Both the position numbers and the translations under genes were made by a program. A stretch of 41,106 bases of DNA from Roseomonas sp. CECT 9278 (lineage in GTDB: Bacteria > Pseudomonadota > Alphaproteobacteria > Acetobacterales > Acetobacteraceae): positions 1 to 41,106 of the forward strand of contig NZ_CAKKLX010000041.1 in NCBI RefSeq assembly GCF_918698155.1, written 5' to 3'. Shown piece after piece: positions 8,545 through 16,045 of the stretch. Below the pieces are notes generated by a model. That model saw nothing but the letters and a program-made list of their open reading frames with translations, was not told the DNA's origin and made no database searches. Position 1 is the first letter of the stretch; each line of letters opens with the position of its first letter.

Positions 8545-8789
8545 CGGCGCGGCTCGGCCTGGCTGGGCGGGGTGTCGCTGCGCTGGAGCTGCGCGGGCAC
8601 GTAGTCGCGGCTGTGCTCCATGCTGCGCGACAGCCCGTACCAGATGGCGCCGCCGATCATCAGCACGGCGCCGAGGCCGCCCAGCACCAGCACGATCGTG
8701 CTCGGTTCGGCCGAGGGGTTGGCCCGCCGCCACAGCCCATAGGCGGCGAAGGGCAGCAGGAACAGCAGGGCTTCGATCAGGTAGGGCAC
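8541..8789 (-). CDS. Small two-span membrane protein (DUF6111-like)
   Basis: About 82 residues from GTG 8789, or 95 from an upstream ATG at 8828. The GTG is favoured because the sequence becomes hydrophobic right after it (PYLIEALLFLLPFAAYGLW). There are two predicted membrane spans (about residues 3-21 and 32-52), followed by a soluble C-terminus ending in QAEPRR. Small proteins of this kind lie beside the CCA-adding enzyme in many alphaproteobacteria and are grouped as DUF6111. That assignment is from memory of gene context and fold size. The function is unknown. Its stop overlaps the start of cca. Confidence 0.7.
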   Translation of the reverse strand: MPYLIEALLFLLPFAAYGLWRRANPSAEPSTIVLVLGGLGAVLMIGGAIWYGLSRSMEHSRDYVPAQLQRSDTPPSQAEPRR

Positions 8790-9042
8790 GGCAGCAGGAT
8801 CACCCCTGCGGCGCCGGACGCAAGGCATCTTGCACGGAGGGGCATGCGGCGCCGGGGCGCGGGGCGCCGTCGCGCCTGGCGGGCAGCGCGGTCCGCGCCG
8901 CGCCGCGGTCGCGATCCGGCGGCATTGCCGCTCGTCCCGGCTCGCTCCGGCGGGTCCAGGCCGTTGTCTTTCCCACCACCTTCACCCGAGCCGATGATTC
9001 CATCGGATCGGGGTCTGCGCGCGGCACACCGCGGGCCGATGG
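8790..9042. other. 253-bp spacer between gluQ and the small membrane protein gene
   Basis: No convincing gene is present. It holds a small hairpin, CCGATG-ATTC-CATCGG (8991-9006), and several GC-rich partial dyads, but no T-run. On the minus strand this spacer must contain the promoter for the small membrane protein-cca pair unless they are read through from gluQ. No clear -35/-10 pair could be picked out. Confidence 0.5.
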
Positions 9043-9888
9043 TCATGTCTCCGCCCGGCGGCGTGCCTCGGCGGGGCTGATGCCGGCGTCGCGGAGCGCC
9101 CGCAGCGTGTCCGCCCTGTCGCGTTTTGCCAGCCGCCGTCCGGTGGCGTCCGTCAGCAGCGTGTGGTGCGCGTAGTCCGGTTCCGCCCAGCCCATCAGTG
9201 CCTGGAGCAGCCGGTGCAGATCCGTCGCGGGCAGCAGGTCCGTCCCGCGCGTCACCAGCGTCACGCCCTGCAGCGCGTCGTCATGGGTGACGCACAGGTG
9301 GTAGGAGGCCGGGATGTCCTTGCGCGCCAGCACCGCGTCGCCGAAGCGCGCGGGGTCGCAGGCGCGGCGCGTGCCGTGCTCGCGGAAGGTCAGCGGCGCG
9401 TCGAGCGTCGCGATCGCCGCCGCCATATCCAGGCGCAGTGCATGGGCCTCGCCGGCGGCGATGCGCGCCGCGCGCTGCGCCGGCGGCAGCCTGCGGCAGG
9501 TGCCGGGATAAAGCGGGCCGTCGGGCCCGTGCGGCGCGGCGGCGCTGGCGGCGATCTCGCGCGCGATGTCGGCGCGGGTGCAGAAGCAGGGATACAGCAG
9601 GCCGCGCGCCGCGAGCCGGTCCAGCGCGCCGCGATACGCCGGCAGGTGGCGCGACTGCACGCGCACGGCGCCATCCCAATCGAGGCCAAGCCAGGCCAGG
9701 TCCTCCAGGATGGCATCGGTGAAGTCCGGCCGGCATCGCGTGGGGTCGAGATCCTCGATGCGCAGCAGGAAGCGACCGCCGGCCTCGCGTGCCGCGCGCC
9801 AGGCGGTCAGCGCGGCATGGGCGTGGCCGAGATGCAGGAAGCCCGTGGGGCTCGGCGCGAAGCGGGTGACGATGGCGGTTGCGCCCAT
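9043..9888 (-). CDS. gluQ: Glutamyl-Q tRNA(Asp) synthetase (GluQRS)
   Basis: A 281-residue protein resembling the catalytic half of glutamyl-tRNA synthetase without the anticodon-binding domain, which is diagnostic of GluQRS. It shows the HIGH-type motif APSPTGFLHLGH (11-22), IEDLDPTR (44-51), zinc ligands Cys101, Cys103, Tyr127 and Cys131 (YPCFC ... YPGTC), and the KMSKS-type loop RLAKRD. It activates glutamate and attaches it to queuosine at the wobble position of tRNA(Asp). ATG 9888 precedes the conserved start of the domain (IVTRFAPSPTG). It is divergent from the esterase gene. Confidence 0.93.
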   Translation of the reverse strand: MGATAIVTRFAPSPTGFLHLGHAHAALTAWRAAREAGGRFLLRIEDLDPTRCRPDFTDAILEDLAWLGLDWDGAVRVQSRHLPAYRGALDRLAARGLLYPCFCTRADIAREIAASAAAPHGPDGPLYPGTCRRLPPAQRAARIAAGEAHALRLDMAAAIATLDAPLTFREHGTRRACDPARFGDAVLARKDIPASYHLCVTHDDALQGVTLVTRGTDLLPATDLHRLLQALMGWAEPDYAHHTLLTDATGRRLAKRDRADTLRALRDAGISPAEARRRAET

Positions 9889-10007
9889 GGCGTGCAGCGG
9901 GTAGCGGGCAGGGGCGCGCGAAGCAATATCGGGCGCGCCGGGCGGAGGCGGGCGCGGCCACCTCGGCGGGCGGATGCGGTGCGCGTCGGAAGGTGGGGGA
10001 GCCGATC

Positions 10008-10667
10008 GTGGTGGAACTGGACGGGCCGCGCTTCGGCCCGGTGAACGGCGGCCCCCCGGATGCGCTGGTGGTGCTGGTGCATGGGCTCGGCGCCGATGGG
10101 GACGATTTGATCGACCTGGCGACGATCTGGGCGCCGGCGGTGCCCGGTGCGGTCTTCGTGGCGCCGCATGCGCCCGAGCGCATCGAGGGCCTGCCCAAGG
10201 GCCGGCAATGGTTCGCGCTGTGGGACCGGTCCGAGGCGCAGTTGCGCGCGGGCGTGCAGGCCGCCGCCGCCGCGCTCGGCGCCTTCGTGGCGGCCGAGGC
10301 GGAGCGCCTGTCCGTCCCGCCCGACCGCGTCGCGCTGATGGGCTTCAGCCAGGGCGCGATGACGGTGCTGGAGGCCGGGCTGCGCGGCGCGGTGCCGGAT
10401 GCCGCCTGCGTGCTGGCCTATGCCGGCGGGATGATCGGCGGCGATGCGCTGGCCGAGGAGATCGTCGCGCGCCCCGCCGTGCTGCTGGTGCATGGCGAGG
10501 ATGACGAGGTGGTGCCGGCCGCGGCCTCCCGTGCCGCGGCGGCGGCGATGGAGGCCGCCGGCGTGCCGGTGCGCGCAGTGTTCCGCCCGGGGCTCGGGCA
10601 TGGGCTGGACGATGTCGGCCTCGCGGCCGGGGCGCAGGTGCTGCATGCCGTGCTGAAGGGTGCATGA
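10008..10667 (+). CDS. Alpha/beta-hydrolase, phospholipase/carboxylesterase family
   Basis: About 219 residues. The triad of the YpfH/carboxylesterase (acyl-protein thioesterase-like) family is visible: Ser114 in GFSQGAM, Asp166 in HGEDDEVVP and His198 in GLGHGLD. The oxyanion-loop motif is VLVHGLGADGDDL (22-34). It probably hydrolyses short-chain esters or thioesters in the cytoplasm, and no signal peptide is seen. I favour GTG 10008 because a GGGGGAG ribosome-binding site at 9995-10001 ends six bases before it; GTG 9993 and GTG 10011 are alternatives. The physiological substrate cannot be deduced. Confidence 0.85.
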   Translation: MVELDGPRFGPVNGGPPDALVVLVHGLGADGDDLIDLATIWAPAVPGAVFVAPHAPERIEGLPKGRQWFALWDRSEAQLRAGVQAAAAALGAFVAAEAERLSVPPDRVALMGFSQGAMTVLEAGLRGAVPDAACVLAYAGGMIGGDALAEEIVARPAVLLVHGEDDEVVPAAASRAAAAAMEAAGVPVRAVFRPGLGHGLDDVGLAAGAQVLHAVLKGA

Positions 10668-10765
10668 CAGGTCGTTGAAACTGCCGGTTGTGCGCCGCCA
10701 CCAGGGTTGCGGGCGGTCGCGCCGCATGTCATGCATGCAGGGTATTCGCGGCGGCGCCACTGTAT

Positions 10766-10796
10766 CTGGGGCCTTACCGCCGGGTCAGGCCCCCAG
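10766..10796 (+). terminator. GC-rich hairpin in the esterase-HNH spacer
   Basis: CTGGGGCCT (10766-10774) pairs with AGGCCCCCAG (10787-10796) with one bulged C, leaving a 12-base loop. It lies about 100 bases after the esterase stop and 34 bases before the HNH start, so it could end the esterase transcript or form part of the HNH leader. It lacks a T-run. Confidence 0.4.
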
Positions 10797-10829
10797 GTCT
10801 AGTTGGCGCGTCTCTGAAAGGAGCGGCGC

Positions 10830-11405
10830 TTGCCTGACGGCGGACACTTCACCGGCGGCCAGTCCTATCCGGCGCTCGTGCTGAACGCGGATTTCCGCCC
10901 GCTGTCGTATTTCCCGCTGTCGGTCTGGGCCTGGCAGGATGCGATCAAGGCGGTGTTCCTGGATCGCGTGTCGGTGCTGAGCGAGTACGACGTGCAGGTG
11001 CATTCGCCATCGTTGGCGCTGCGGCTGCCGTCGGTGATCGCGCTGAAGGAATACATCCCGGCGGCGCGGCGGCCGGCCTTCACGCGCTTCAACGTGTTCC
11101 TGCGCGACCGCTTCGAATGCCAGTATTGCGGCGAGGGGCGGCCGACCCACGAACTGACCTTCGACCACGTGATCCCGCGGTCGCGTGGCGGGCGCACGAG
11201 CTGGGACAACGTGGTCACCGCCTGCGGGCCGTGCAACCTGCGCAAGGGCAACCACCTGCCGCGCGAATGCCGGATGATCCCGCGGCTGGAGCCGCGGCAG
11301 CCGACCTCGTGGGAGTTGCAGGACAATGGGCGGGGGTTTCCGCCGAACTACCTGCACCAGTCGTGGCGCGACTACCTGTACTGGGACAGCGAGCTGGAGA
11401 ATTAG
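10830..11405 (+). CDS. HNH endonuclease-family protein
   Basis: A 191-residue protein starting at TTG 10830, chosen because an AAAGGAG ribosome-binding site (10817-10823) sits just upstream and conserved sequence (ALVLNADFRPLSYFPLS) begins soon after. The HNH fold occupies about 93-145, with zinc-binding pairs CQYC (97-100) and CGPC (132-135), catalytic-type DHVIPRSRGG (112-121), and Asn127 in WDNVVT. This single-copy form is common in alphaproteobacterial chromosomes and is not obviously tied to restriction; no methylase is nearby. It probably cuts or nicks DNA, but its biological role is not known. Its stop codon TAG lies inside a TAGAGC-ended repeat element. Confidence 0.88.
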   Translation: MPDGGHFTGGQSYPALVLNADFRPLSYFPLSVWAWQDAIKAVFLDRVSVLSEYDVQVHSPSLALRLPSVIALKEYIPAARRPAFTRFNVFLRDRFECQYCGEGRPTHELTFDHVIPRSRGGRTSWDNVVTACGPCNLRKGNHLPRECRMIPRLEPRQPTSWELQDNGRGFPPNYLHQSWRDYLYWDSELEN

Positions 11406-11508
11406 AGCAGACCCCGATCGGACGGAGTCGTCTGGTCGGGCGACGATGCTCGTGAAAACAAAGACCTAGAGGCATCGAGGCGAGCCAAGGCGAGCGGAAA
11501 TGGCTCTA
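11403..11508. repeat. 106-bp intergenic element with TAGAGC/GCTCTA inverted ends
   Basis: The interval between the HNH and arginase-family genes begins with TAGAGC (11403-11408) and ends with its reverse complement GCTCTA (11503-11508). It contains an 11-bp hairpin with two G-T wobbles (11413-11423 with 11430-11440) and a GGCGAGC direct repeat (from 11479 and 11489). Both neighbouring genes take their TAG stop from its ends. The termini resemble short palindromic intergenic repeats of alphaproteobacteria. Whether this family is repeated in this genome cannot be seen from one copy. Confidence 0.5.
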
Positions 11509-12438
11509 CCCGCTCGGCAGCAGCCGCTGCGCGACCAGCGCCAGGAGCTCCATCATCATGTGCGCGCAGAGCGATGCCGCCAGGCCCTGCACGTCGTGGT
11601 TCGGGCTGACGGTGTTGAAGTCGGCCGCGACGATGTTCAGCCCGGACAGGGAGCGCATCAGCGCGATCCCCTCGCGCGCCGACAGCCCGCCCCAGGCCGG
11701 GGTCGCGACCCCCGGCGCCACGGAGGGGTCGAAGACGTCCATGTCCCAGCACAGGTACAGCGGCCGGTCGCGCACCACGTCGCGGAATTCCGCCATGGCC
11801 TGCGCGGTGCCGCGGCGGACCAGGTCCTCGGTGGTGACCACGCGGAAGCCGAGCCCCTCGGCGTGGCGCACCACGCCCGGCACGCCGGTGAAGCCGCGGA
11901 TGCCGACATGCCAGGTGGCGGCGGCGTCCACCAGCGCCTCCTCCGCCGCATGGGTGAACTGGTTGGAGGCGTCGTAGGGGTTGGCCGGGTCGTAGGGATA
12001 GGCGTCGGTGTGGCTGTCCACATGCAGCGCGACCAGGCCCGGGTGGTGCCGCGCCGCGGCGCGCATCAGCGGCAGCGAGACCGATCCGTCGCCGCCGATG
12101 CCCACCGGGATCGCGCCGGCCTGCAGGATGGCGTCGGCGGCGGCCTCGATGCGCGGATGGGCCTCATTGATCCGGCCCGGGGTGATGCCGGCGACATCGC
12201 CGCAATCGACGGCGTTGAGCGCCGCCGGCAGGTCGAAATCCGCCAGCGCCGGATGGTGGCGGCGGATCAGCGGCGATTGCGCGCGCACCGCGGCGGGCCC
12301 TTCCCGCGAGCCGATGCGGAAGGGGTGGATGCCGCAGTCGAAGGGCACGCCGAGGATGGCGACGCGATTGCCCGGCCGCGCCGGGCCGGCGGGGATGCCG
12401 AGGAAGGTGGGCGGCGCGGTAAACAGGGGCTCGCTCAT
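11506..12438 (-). CDS. Arginase/agmatinase-superfamily protein with altered active site
   Basis: A 310-residue ureohydrolase-fold protein. Five of the six usual manganese ligands are present: Asp141, His143 and Asp145 (DSHTD), and Asp232 and Asp234 (WDMDVFDP). The usual GGDHS motif, which supplies the first metal histidine, reads GGDGS (115-119). The substrate-binding Glu normally found as EVSP or EVNP aligns with Thr (TVSP, about 277). By family the protein would hydrolyse a guanidino compound such as agmatine or guanidinobutyrate to urea and an amine, but these substitutions make that doubtful. It is followed by the TAGAGC element and preceded on the same strand, 84 bases away, by the redoxin/oxygenase gene. 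Confidence 0.85.
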   Translation of the reverse strand: MSEPLFTAPPTFLGIPAGPARPGNRVAILGVPFDCGIHPFRIGSREGPAAVRAQSPLIRRHHPALADFDLPAALNAVDCGDVAGITPGRINEAHPRIEAAADAILQAGAIPVGIGGDGSVSLPLMRAAARHHPGLVALHVDSHTDAYPYDPANPYDASNQFTHAAEEALVDAAATWHVGIRGFTGVPGVVRHAEGLGFRVVTTEDLVRRGTAQAMAEFRDVVRDRPLYLCWDMDVFDPSVAPGVATPAWGGLSAREGIALMRSLSGLNIVAADFNTVSPNHDVQGLAASLCAHMMMELLALVAQRLLPSG

Positions 12439-12522
12439 GCCGGGGCGCCTTCCGTGGTGCTGGGCCGCTGCGTCGCGCGGTGACGTGGGTGGTCGTGCAT
12501 CCGGGTGCTCCGCCGCCGCCGC

Positions 12523-13641
12523 TCAGCCCGCCGCCGCTTCCTTCGGCATTGCATTGTACGCGCCCACGCCCTCGCCGAGCTTCGCGTTGTTCGACTCGCG
12601 CAGCTTCGCCGCCGCCTCGTCGTACAGGAAGGGCAGGAAGGCGTAGCGCACGCCGCCGGTCACCGGCAGCGCCTGGTGCAGCAGGGAACAGGAGAACACC
12701 ACCGCGCCCCCGGTCGGCGCGCGCCACGACCGCCGGCCGTATTCGGGGAAACGCAATTCGCCGCCGACGAATTCCTCGGCATTCAGGTTGATGGTCACGG
12801 CGAAGCGGCGATGCGCGGTGCCGCCGGTGGTGTTGTCGCGATGCGCGGCGAAATGGCCGCGCTCGGCGGAATCGTAGCAGGCGACGATGTAGCGTTCCAT
12901 GCGCGTGCCGTCGAAATGGTGCACGCGCTTCAGCTCGGGCACGATGCGCCGCAGGATGCGTGCGCGCGTCGCGCTGCGCAGGCCCTGGTCGTCAATGCTG
13001 CAATCGCTGCGCCGCTTCATGGCGGGGTCGAAGACGCCGACGGTCTTGCCGTTCTCCTCGCGCATGAAGCCGGACGGATTGCCGCCCTGCGCCTGATAGT
13101 AGCCGATCAGCGCGCGGCAGAGTTCCGGTTCGAAGATGCGCGGCAGCACCAGCACGGGGGGCGGGATGTCGGTGCCGCCATGCGCATCCGGCGGCGGCAG
13201 GGCCGCGAGCCGCGCCATGATCGCCTCGGCCTCGGCCAGCGGGCGGGTCTCGATCACGCGCAGCATGGGGTCGATCAGCACCCAGGCCGGCGTGTAGATC
13301 GGCGCGCCGCCATCCGGGGCCGGGCGCACCACACCGGCGTCCCGCGCCACCGCGCCGTCCAGGTCGAACAGGAAGCGGATGCCCGGAAGCGCCTGCACCA
13401 GGCGGGCTTCCGCGCGGTCGGCCGGATCGGCGCTGATGCCGAAGAAGCAGGCGGTGTCGTCGTCGAAGCGGTCGCGGTTCGCCGCCACGGCGGCGAGCGC
13501 CGCCTGCGCGAAGGGCTGGGTCGACGACCCCAGGAAGGCCAGCAGCACGTAGCGCCCGGCCACCGAATGGAAGGCATAGCGCGGGTTGTCCGTGGACGGC
13601 AGGGTGAACCAGGGAAACGGATCGCCGGGCAGGACCTTCAT
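12523..13641 (-). CDS. Redoxin-like domain fused to 2-oxoglutarate/Fe(II) oxygenase
   Basis: A 372-residue two-domain protein. Residues about 1-145 resemble an AhpC/TSA thioredoxin fold (PGDPFPWFTLP, then GRYVLLAFLGSST), but no cysteine stands where the peroxidatic Cys should be; the only Cys in this part is Cys65. Residues about 160-345 form a prolyl-4-hydroxylase-type oxygenase with Fe ligands His267 and Asp269 (HRD) and His322 (LLHQALPV) and 2-oxoglutarate-binding Arg332. It should bind iron and 2-oxoglutarate and hydroxylate a protein or small molecule not identifiable here. No signal peptide is seen. It lies 41 bases downstream of soxZ on the same strand, so it may be part of that transcript. 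Confidence 0.85.
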   Translation of the reverse strand: MKVLPGDPFPWFTLPSTDNPRYAFHSVAGRYVLLAFLGSSTQPFAQAALAAVAANRDRFDDDTACFFGISADPADRAEARLVQALPGIRFLFDLDGAVARDAGVVRPAPDGGAPIYTPAWVLIDPMLRVIETRPLAEAEAIMARLAALPPPDAHGGTDIPPPVLVLPRIFEPELCRALIGYYQAQGGNPSGFMREENGKTVGVFDPAMKRRSDCSIDDQGLRSATRARILRRIVPELKRVHHFDGTRMERYIVACYDSAERGHFAAHRDNTTGGTAHRRFAVTINLNAEEFVGGELRFPEYGRRSWRAPTGGAVVFSCSLLHQALPVTGGVRYAFLPFLYDEAAAKLRESNNAKLGEGVGAYNAMPKEAAAG

Positions 13642-13682
13642 GGCGACGTCGATACCATGGCGGCGCCCGCCGGTTCCAGGCT

Positions 13683-14003
13683 TCAGCCGACGGTGACGCG
13701 CGCCTCGGTCCGCGCGCTGCGGCCGCCTTCGTCGGTCCAGGTGAAGTCGAAGCTGCTGGTCCGTTCGATGCGCACGAAGAAGACGTGATACGGGTTGGCT
13801 GCGGTGCCGTTGCGGACATCCGCCGCCAGCACCGTCTCCCCGTTCATGCGCACCAGCAGGCGGGTGAGCATGTCGCGCCGCGCGCCGGCCTGGTGCAGGC
13901 CGGTCTCCATCGGGTGTTCGATCAGCGTGCGGATCTCGATCACCTCGCCGGCGCGGGCGCTGCGCGGGATGCGGATGCGCGGCGGGCCGAGCGGCGCGGT
14001 CAT
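13683..14003 (-). CDS. soxZ: SoxZ, sulfur-compound chelating subunit of the SoxYZ carrier
   Basis: A 106-residue immunoglobulin-like protein with the SoxZ pattern IRIPRSARAGEVIEIRTLIEHPMETG at about 9-34, giving only key residues: the IEHPMETG core is diagnostic. SoxZ dimerises with SoxY to hold sulfur intermediates covalently in the periplasm. The protein has no signal peptide, as is usual because it is exported with SoxY. ATG 14003 overlaps the soxY stop (ATGA), so the two subunits are translationally coupled. No soxB, soxXA or soxCD is present in the window. Confidence 0.9.
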   Translation of the reverse strand: MTAPLGPPRIRIPRSARAGEVIEIRTLIEHPMETGLHQAGARRDMLTRLLVRMNGETVLAADVRNGTAANPYHVFFVRIERTSSFDFTWTDEGGRSARTEARVTVG

Positions 14004-14425
14004 GTCAGGCAGCCCCCGGTGGTGACGCGGATCTCGGCGGTGGCGCGCCGCACCCTTCCGTCGTTGGATTGCGCCAGCACGATGATGCGCTGCGCCTCGG
14101 CCAGGCGGATGCGGGTGTGGACCTCGGCGCGCGCGAGCAGCGGGGTCAGGCTGAAGCTGGCGACGCCCGGCGCCGGGTTGGCGGTGGCGAACACATGGAT
14201 GCCGGTGATGTGGTCGGCCGCGGTCATCGGGCTGTCGGCCAGGATGGCGATCGGCACCTGGCCGCCATTCTCGGCCGTGGCGGGCACGCGCAGCGCGATG
14301 CCGCCATCGGTGATGGGCGCGTCGCCCACCGCGTCGCGGATGGCGCGCTGCAGCGCCGTGTCGTCGGCGGCCGCGGCGCCGGCCGGCAGCAGGGCCAGCG
14401 CCAGCAGGGAACGTCGGGTCGTCAT
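14000..14425 (-). CDS. soxY: SoxY-type sulfur carrier with variant C-terminus
   Basis: A 141-residue protein with a twin-arginine-type signal (TTRRSLLALALLPAGAAAA, residues 2-20) and a SoxY domain (about 25-141). The swinging-arm cysteine that carries sulfane sulfur is Cys139. The usual ending GGCGG is replaced by GGCLT, so the arm keeps the cysteine third from the end but loses the two terminal glycines. It acts in the periplasm with SoxZ. Start ATG 14425 overlaps the fccB stop by one base (TGATG), and its stop overlaps soxZ. The sequence looks intact, so the variant end is more likely native than a frameshift. Confidence 0.88.
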   Translation of the reverse strand: MTTRRSLLALALLPAGAAAADDTALQRAIRDAVGDAPITDGGIALRVPATAENGGQVPIAILADSPMTAADHITGIHVFATANPAPGVASFSLTPLLARAEVHTRIRLAEAQRIIVLAQSNDGRVRRATAEIRVTTGGCLT

Positions 14426-15702
14426 CAGCCGAACATGGATCGCGTGATGCTGTCGTACCAGGCATCGGCATGCAGGGCCTCGGCCCGGCGCTGGTCAGGC
14501 AGGTTGCCGCGCGGGGAGACGCCGCCGGAATTGGGCACCTCGGCGATCGCCGTGCCGTCCGCGTTCGGGCGGAAGATGTTGACGACCGAGATGCCGTAGT
14601 CCTGCCCGACATGGCTGTAGCAGGTGTTGAAATACACCGGCTCGGGCACCGGCTGGCCGCGGTGCAGCGCCACCGCCGCCGCCACCGCCTGCTTCGAGGT
14701 GGTATTCGCGATGAAGCCCGATTTCGGCATCGGGCCGGGGATATTGGCGTCGCCGATCACATGGATGCCGGCGGCGGCGCGGGCCTCGAAGGTGCGGGCG
14801 TTCACCGGCACCCAGCCGGTGTCGTTGGCAAGGCCCGCGTCGATCGCCAGCGCGGCGGCCGATTGCGGCGCGATGACGTTGGCGACGTCGACCTTGTGGC
14901 GGGTGCCGAATTCGGTCTCCAGCACGCGTTCGCGCACATCGACCTTGACCACCTTGCCGTCGCGGTTGCCCGGCACCCATTCGATCATGCCGGGATACAG
15001 CGCGGCCCAGCCATCCTGGAACAGGCCCTGCTTGCTGAAGGCCTCCTTGGCATCCAGCGCCAGGATCTTCGAGCGCGGCTTATGCCGGCTGAGGTAGTGC
15101 GCGATCATGCTGATGCGCTCATAGGGGCCGGGCGGGCAGCGGAAGGGGTTGGGCGGGATGGCGATGCCGACCACGCCGCCATCGGGCATGGCTTCCAGCT
15201 GGCGCCGCAGCAGCAGAGTCTGCGCGCCATCGGCCGGCACCCAGGCATGGGGCATGATGTCGGCGGCGGCCTGGTCGTAGCCCTCGATCGCGCCCCAGCG
15301 CAGCGCGATGCCGGGCGACAGGATCAGCCGGTCGTAGGCAAGCGTCTGCCCGCCGGCCAGGCGCACGGTCTTCGCGACCGCATCGATGCCGGCGGCGCGG
15401 TCCTGCACCACCGTCACGCCGCGCGCGCGCAGCCCGTCGTAGGAATGGGTGATCTGGCCGATCTGCCGTTCGCCGCCCAGCAGCAGGTTGCCATAGGGGC
15501 AGGTCACGAAGCGCGGCTGCGGTTCGACCAGCGTGACCTGCACGTCGGGATGGGCGCGCCGGGCAAAGGACGCCGCCGAGGCGCCGCCGAAGCCGCCGCC
15601 GATCACCACCAGGCGCATCGCCGCCTGCGCGCGCAGCGGCGCCGGCGCGGCGAGCATCGCGCCGGCTGCCAGCAGCGCGCGGCGGGGAAGGTTCGTCGTC
15701 AT
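14425..15702 (-). CDS. fccB: Flavocytochrome c sulfide dehydrogenase flavoprotein subunit (FccB/SoxF type)
   Basis: A 425-residue FAD protein. It has a twin-arginine-type signal (LPRRALLAAGAMLAAPAPLRAQA, within 5-27), a dinucleotide-binding motif VVIGGGFGGASAA (32-44), and the three family cysteines: Cys68 in TCPYGN (position of the FAD-linked Cys), and Cys189 (FRCPPGPYER) and Cys361 (FNTCYS), the redox disulfide pair. The C-terminal FCSD domain (about 355-425) is present. It would oxidise sulfide to sulfur and reduce the partner cytochrome c in the periplasm. The neighbouring gene upstream encodes a small cytochrome c 13 bases away. A sulfide:quinone reductase-like role is less likely given the cytochrome partner. 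Confidence 0.92.
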   Translation of the reverse strand: MTTNLPRRALLAAGAMLAAPAPLRAQAAMRLVVIGGGFGGASAASFARRAHPDVQVTLVEPQPRFVTCPYGNLLLGGERQIGQITHSYDGLRARGVTVVQDRAAGIDAVAKTVRLAGGQTLAYDRLILSPGIALRWGAIEGYDQAAADIMPHAWVPADGAQTLLLRRQLEAMPDGGVVGIAIPPNPFRCPPGPYERISMIAHYLSRHKPRSKILALDAKEAFSKQGLFQDGWAALYPGMIEWVPGNRDGKVVKVDVRERVLETEFGTRHKVDVANVIAPQSAAALAIDAGLANDTGWVPVNARTFEARAAAGIHVIGDANIPGPMPKSGFIANTTSKQAVAAAVALHRGQPVPEPVYFNTCYSHVGQDYGISVVNIFRPNADGTAIAEVPNSGGVSPRGNLPDQRRAEALHADAWYDSITRSMFG

Positions 15703-15715
15703 GCTGCGTCCTCCC

Positions 15716-16012
15716 TCAGCGGATACGCGAGAAATGGTCGGCCATGGCGGCGATCTCCGCATCCGTGTAGCCGCGGGCGATGCGCCCCATGATCGTGCCG
15801 GGGCGTTCATTGGCGCGGAAGGCGACCATGATCGCCACCAGCTCCGCCCGGTCGCGCCCGGCGATCGGCGCGGCGCCGGCCACGCCCTTGCCATCGGGGC
15901 CGTGGCAGCCGAGGCAGGCCTCTGCGGCCAGCGGCGCCTGCGCGGCGGCGGCGGCGGGAAGTCCGGCGATGGCGAGCGCGAACAGCGATCCCGGCAGGGC
16001 CTTGAGCCGCAT
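15716..16012 (-). CDS. fccA: Small monohaem cytochrome c, partner of FccB
   Basis: A 98-residue protein with a signal peptide (about 1-24, cut near AAAAQA), one haem-binding CLGCH (33-37) and a likely axial Met75 in GTIMGRIARGY. It resembles class I cytochromes c of the FccA/SoxE kind with a single haem rather than the dihaem form found in some sulfur bacteria. It should accept electrons from FccB in the periplasm and pass them toward a terminal oxidase or another cytochrome c. It is first in the set fccA-fccB-soxY-soxZ, and an operator-like inverted repeat with an overlapping -35 box lies upstream. Confidence 0.88.
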   Translation of the reverse strand: MRLKALPGSLFALAIAGLPAAAAAQAPLAAEACLGCHGPDGKGVAGAAPIAGRDRAELVAIMVAFRANERPGTIMGRIARGYTDAEIAAMADHFSRIR

Positions 16013-16045
16013 TCTGGTCTCCCGTGGCGTGGCGTGATGACGCGG

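Noticed and set aside
11403..11508. Insertion sequence or transposase remnant
   Set aside because: Only 106 bp, no transposase coding and no clear target-site duplication; treated as a short palindromic intergenic element.
13683..14612. 309-codon frame as a long SoxZ precursor
   Set aside because: Upstream of ATG 14003 it overlaps soxY and fccB in another frame and has no family-like sequence.
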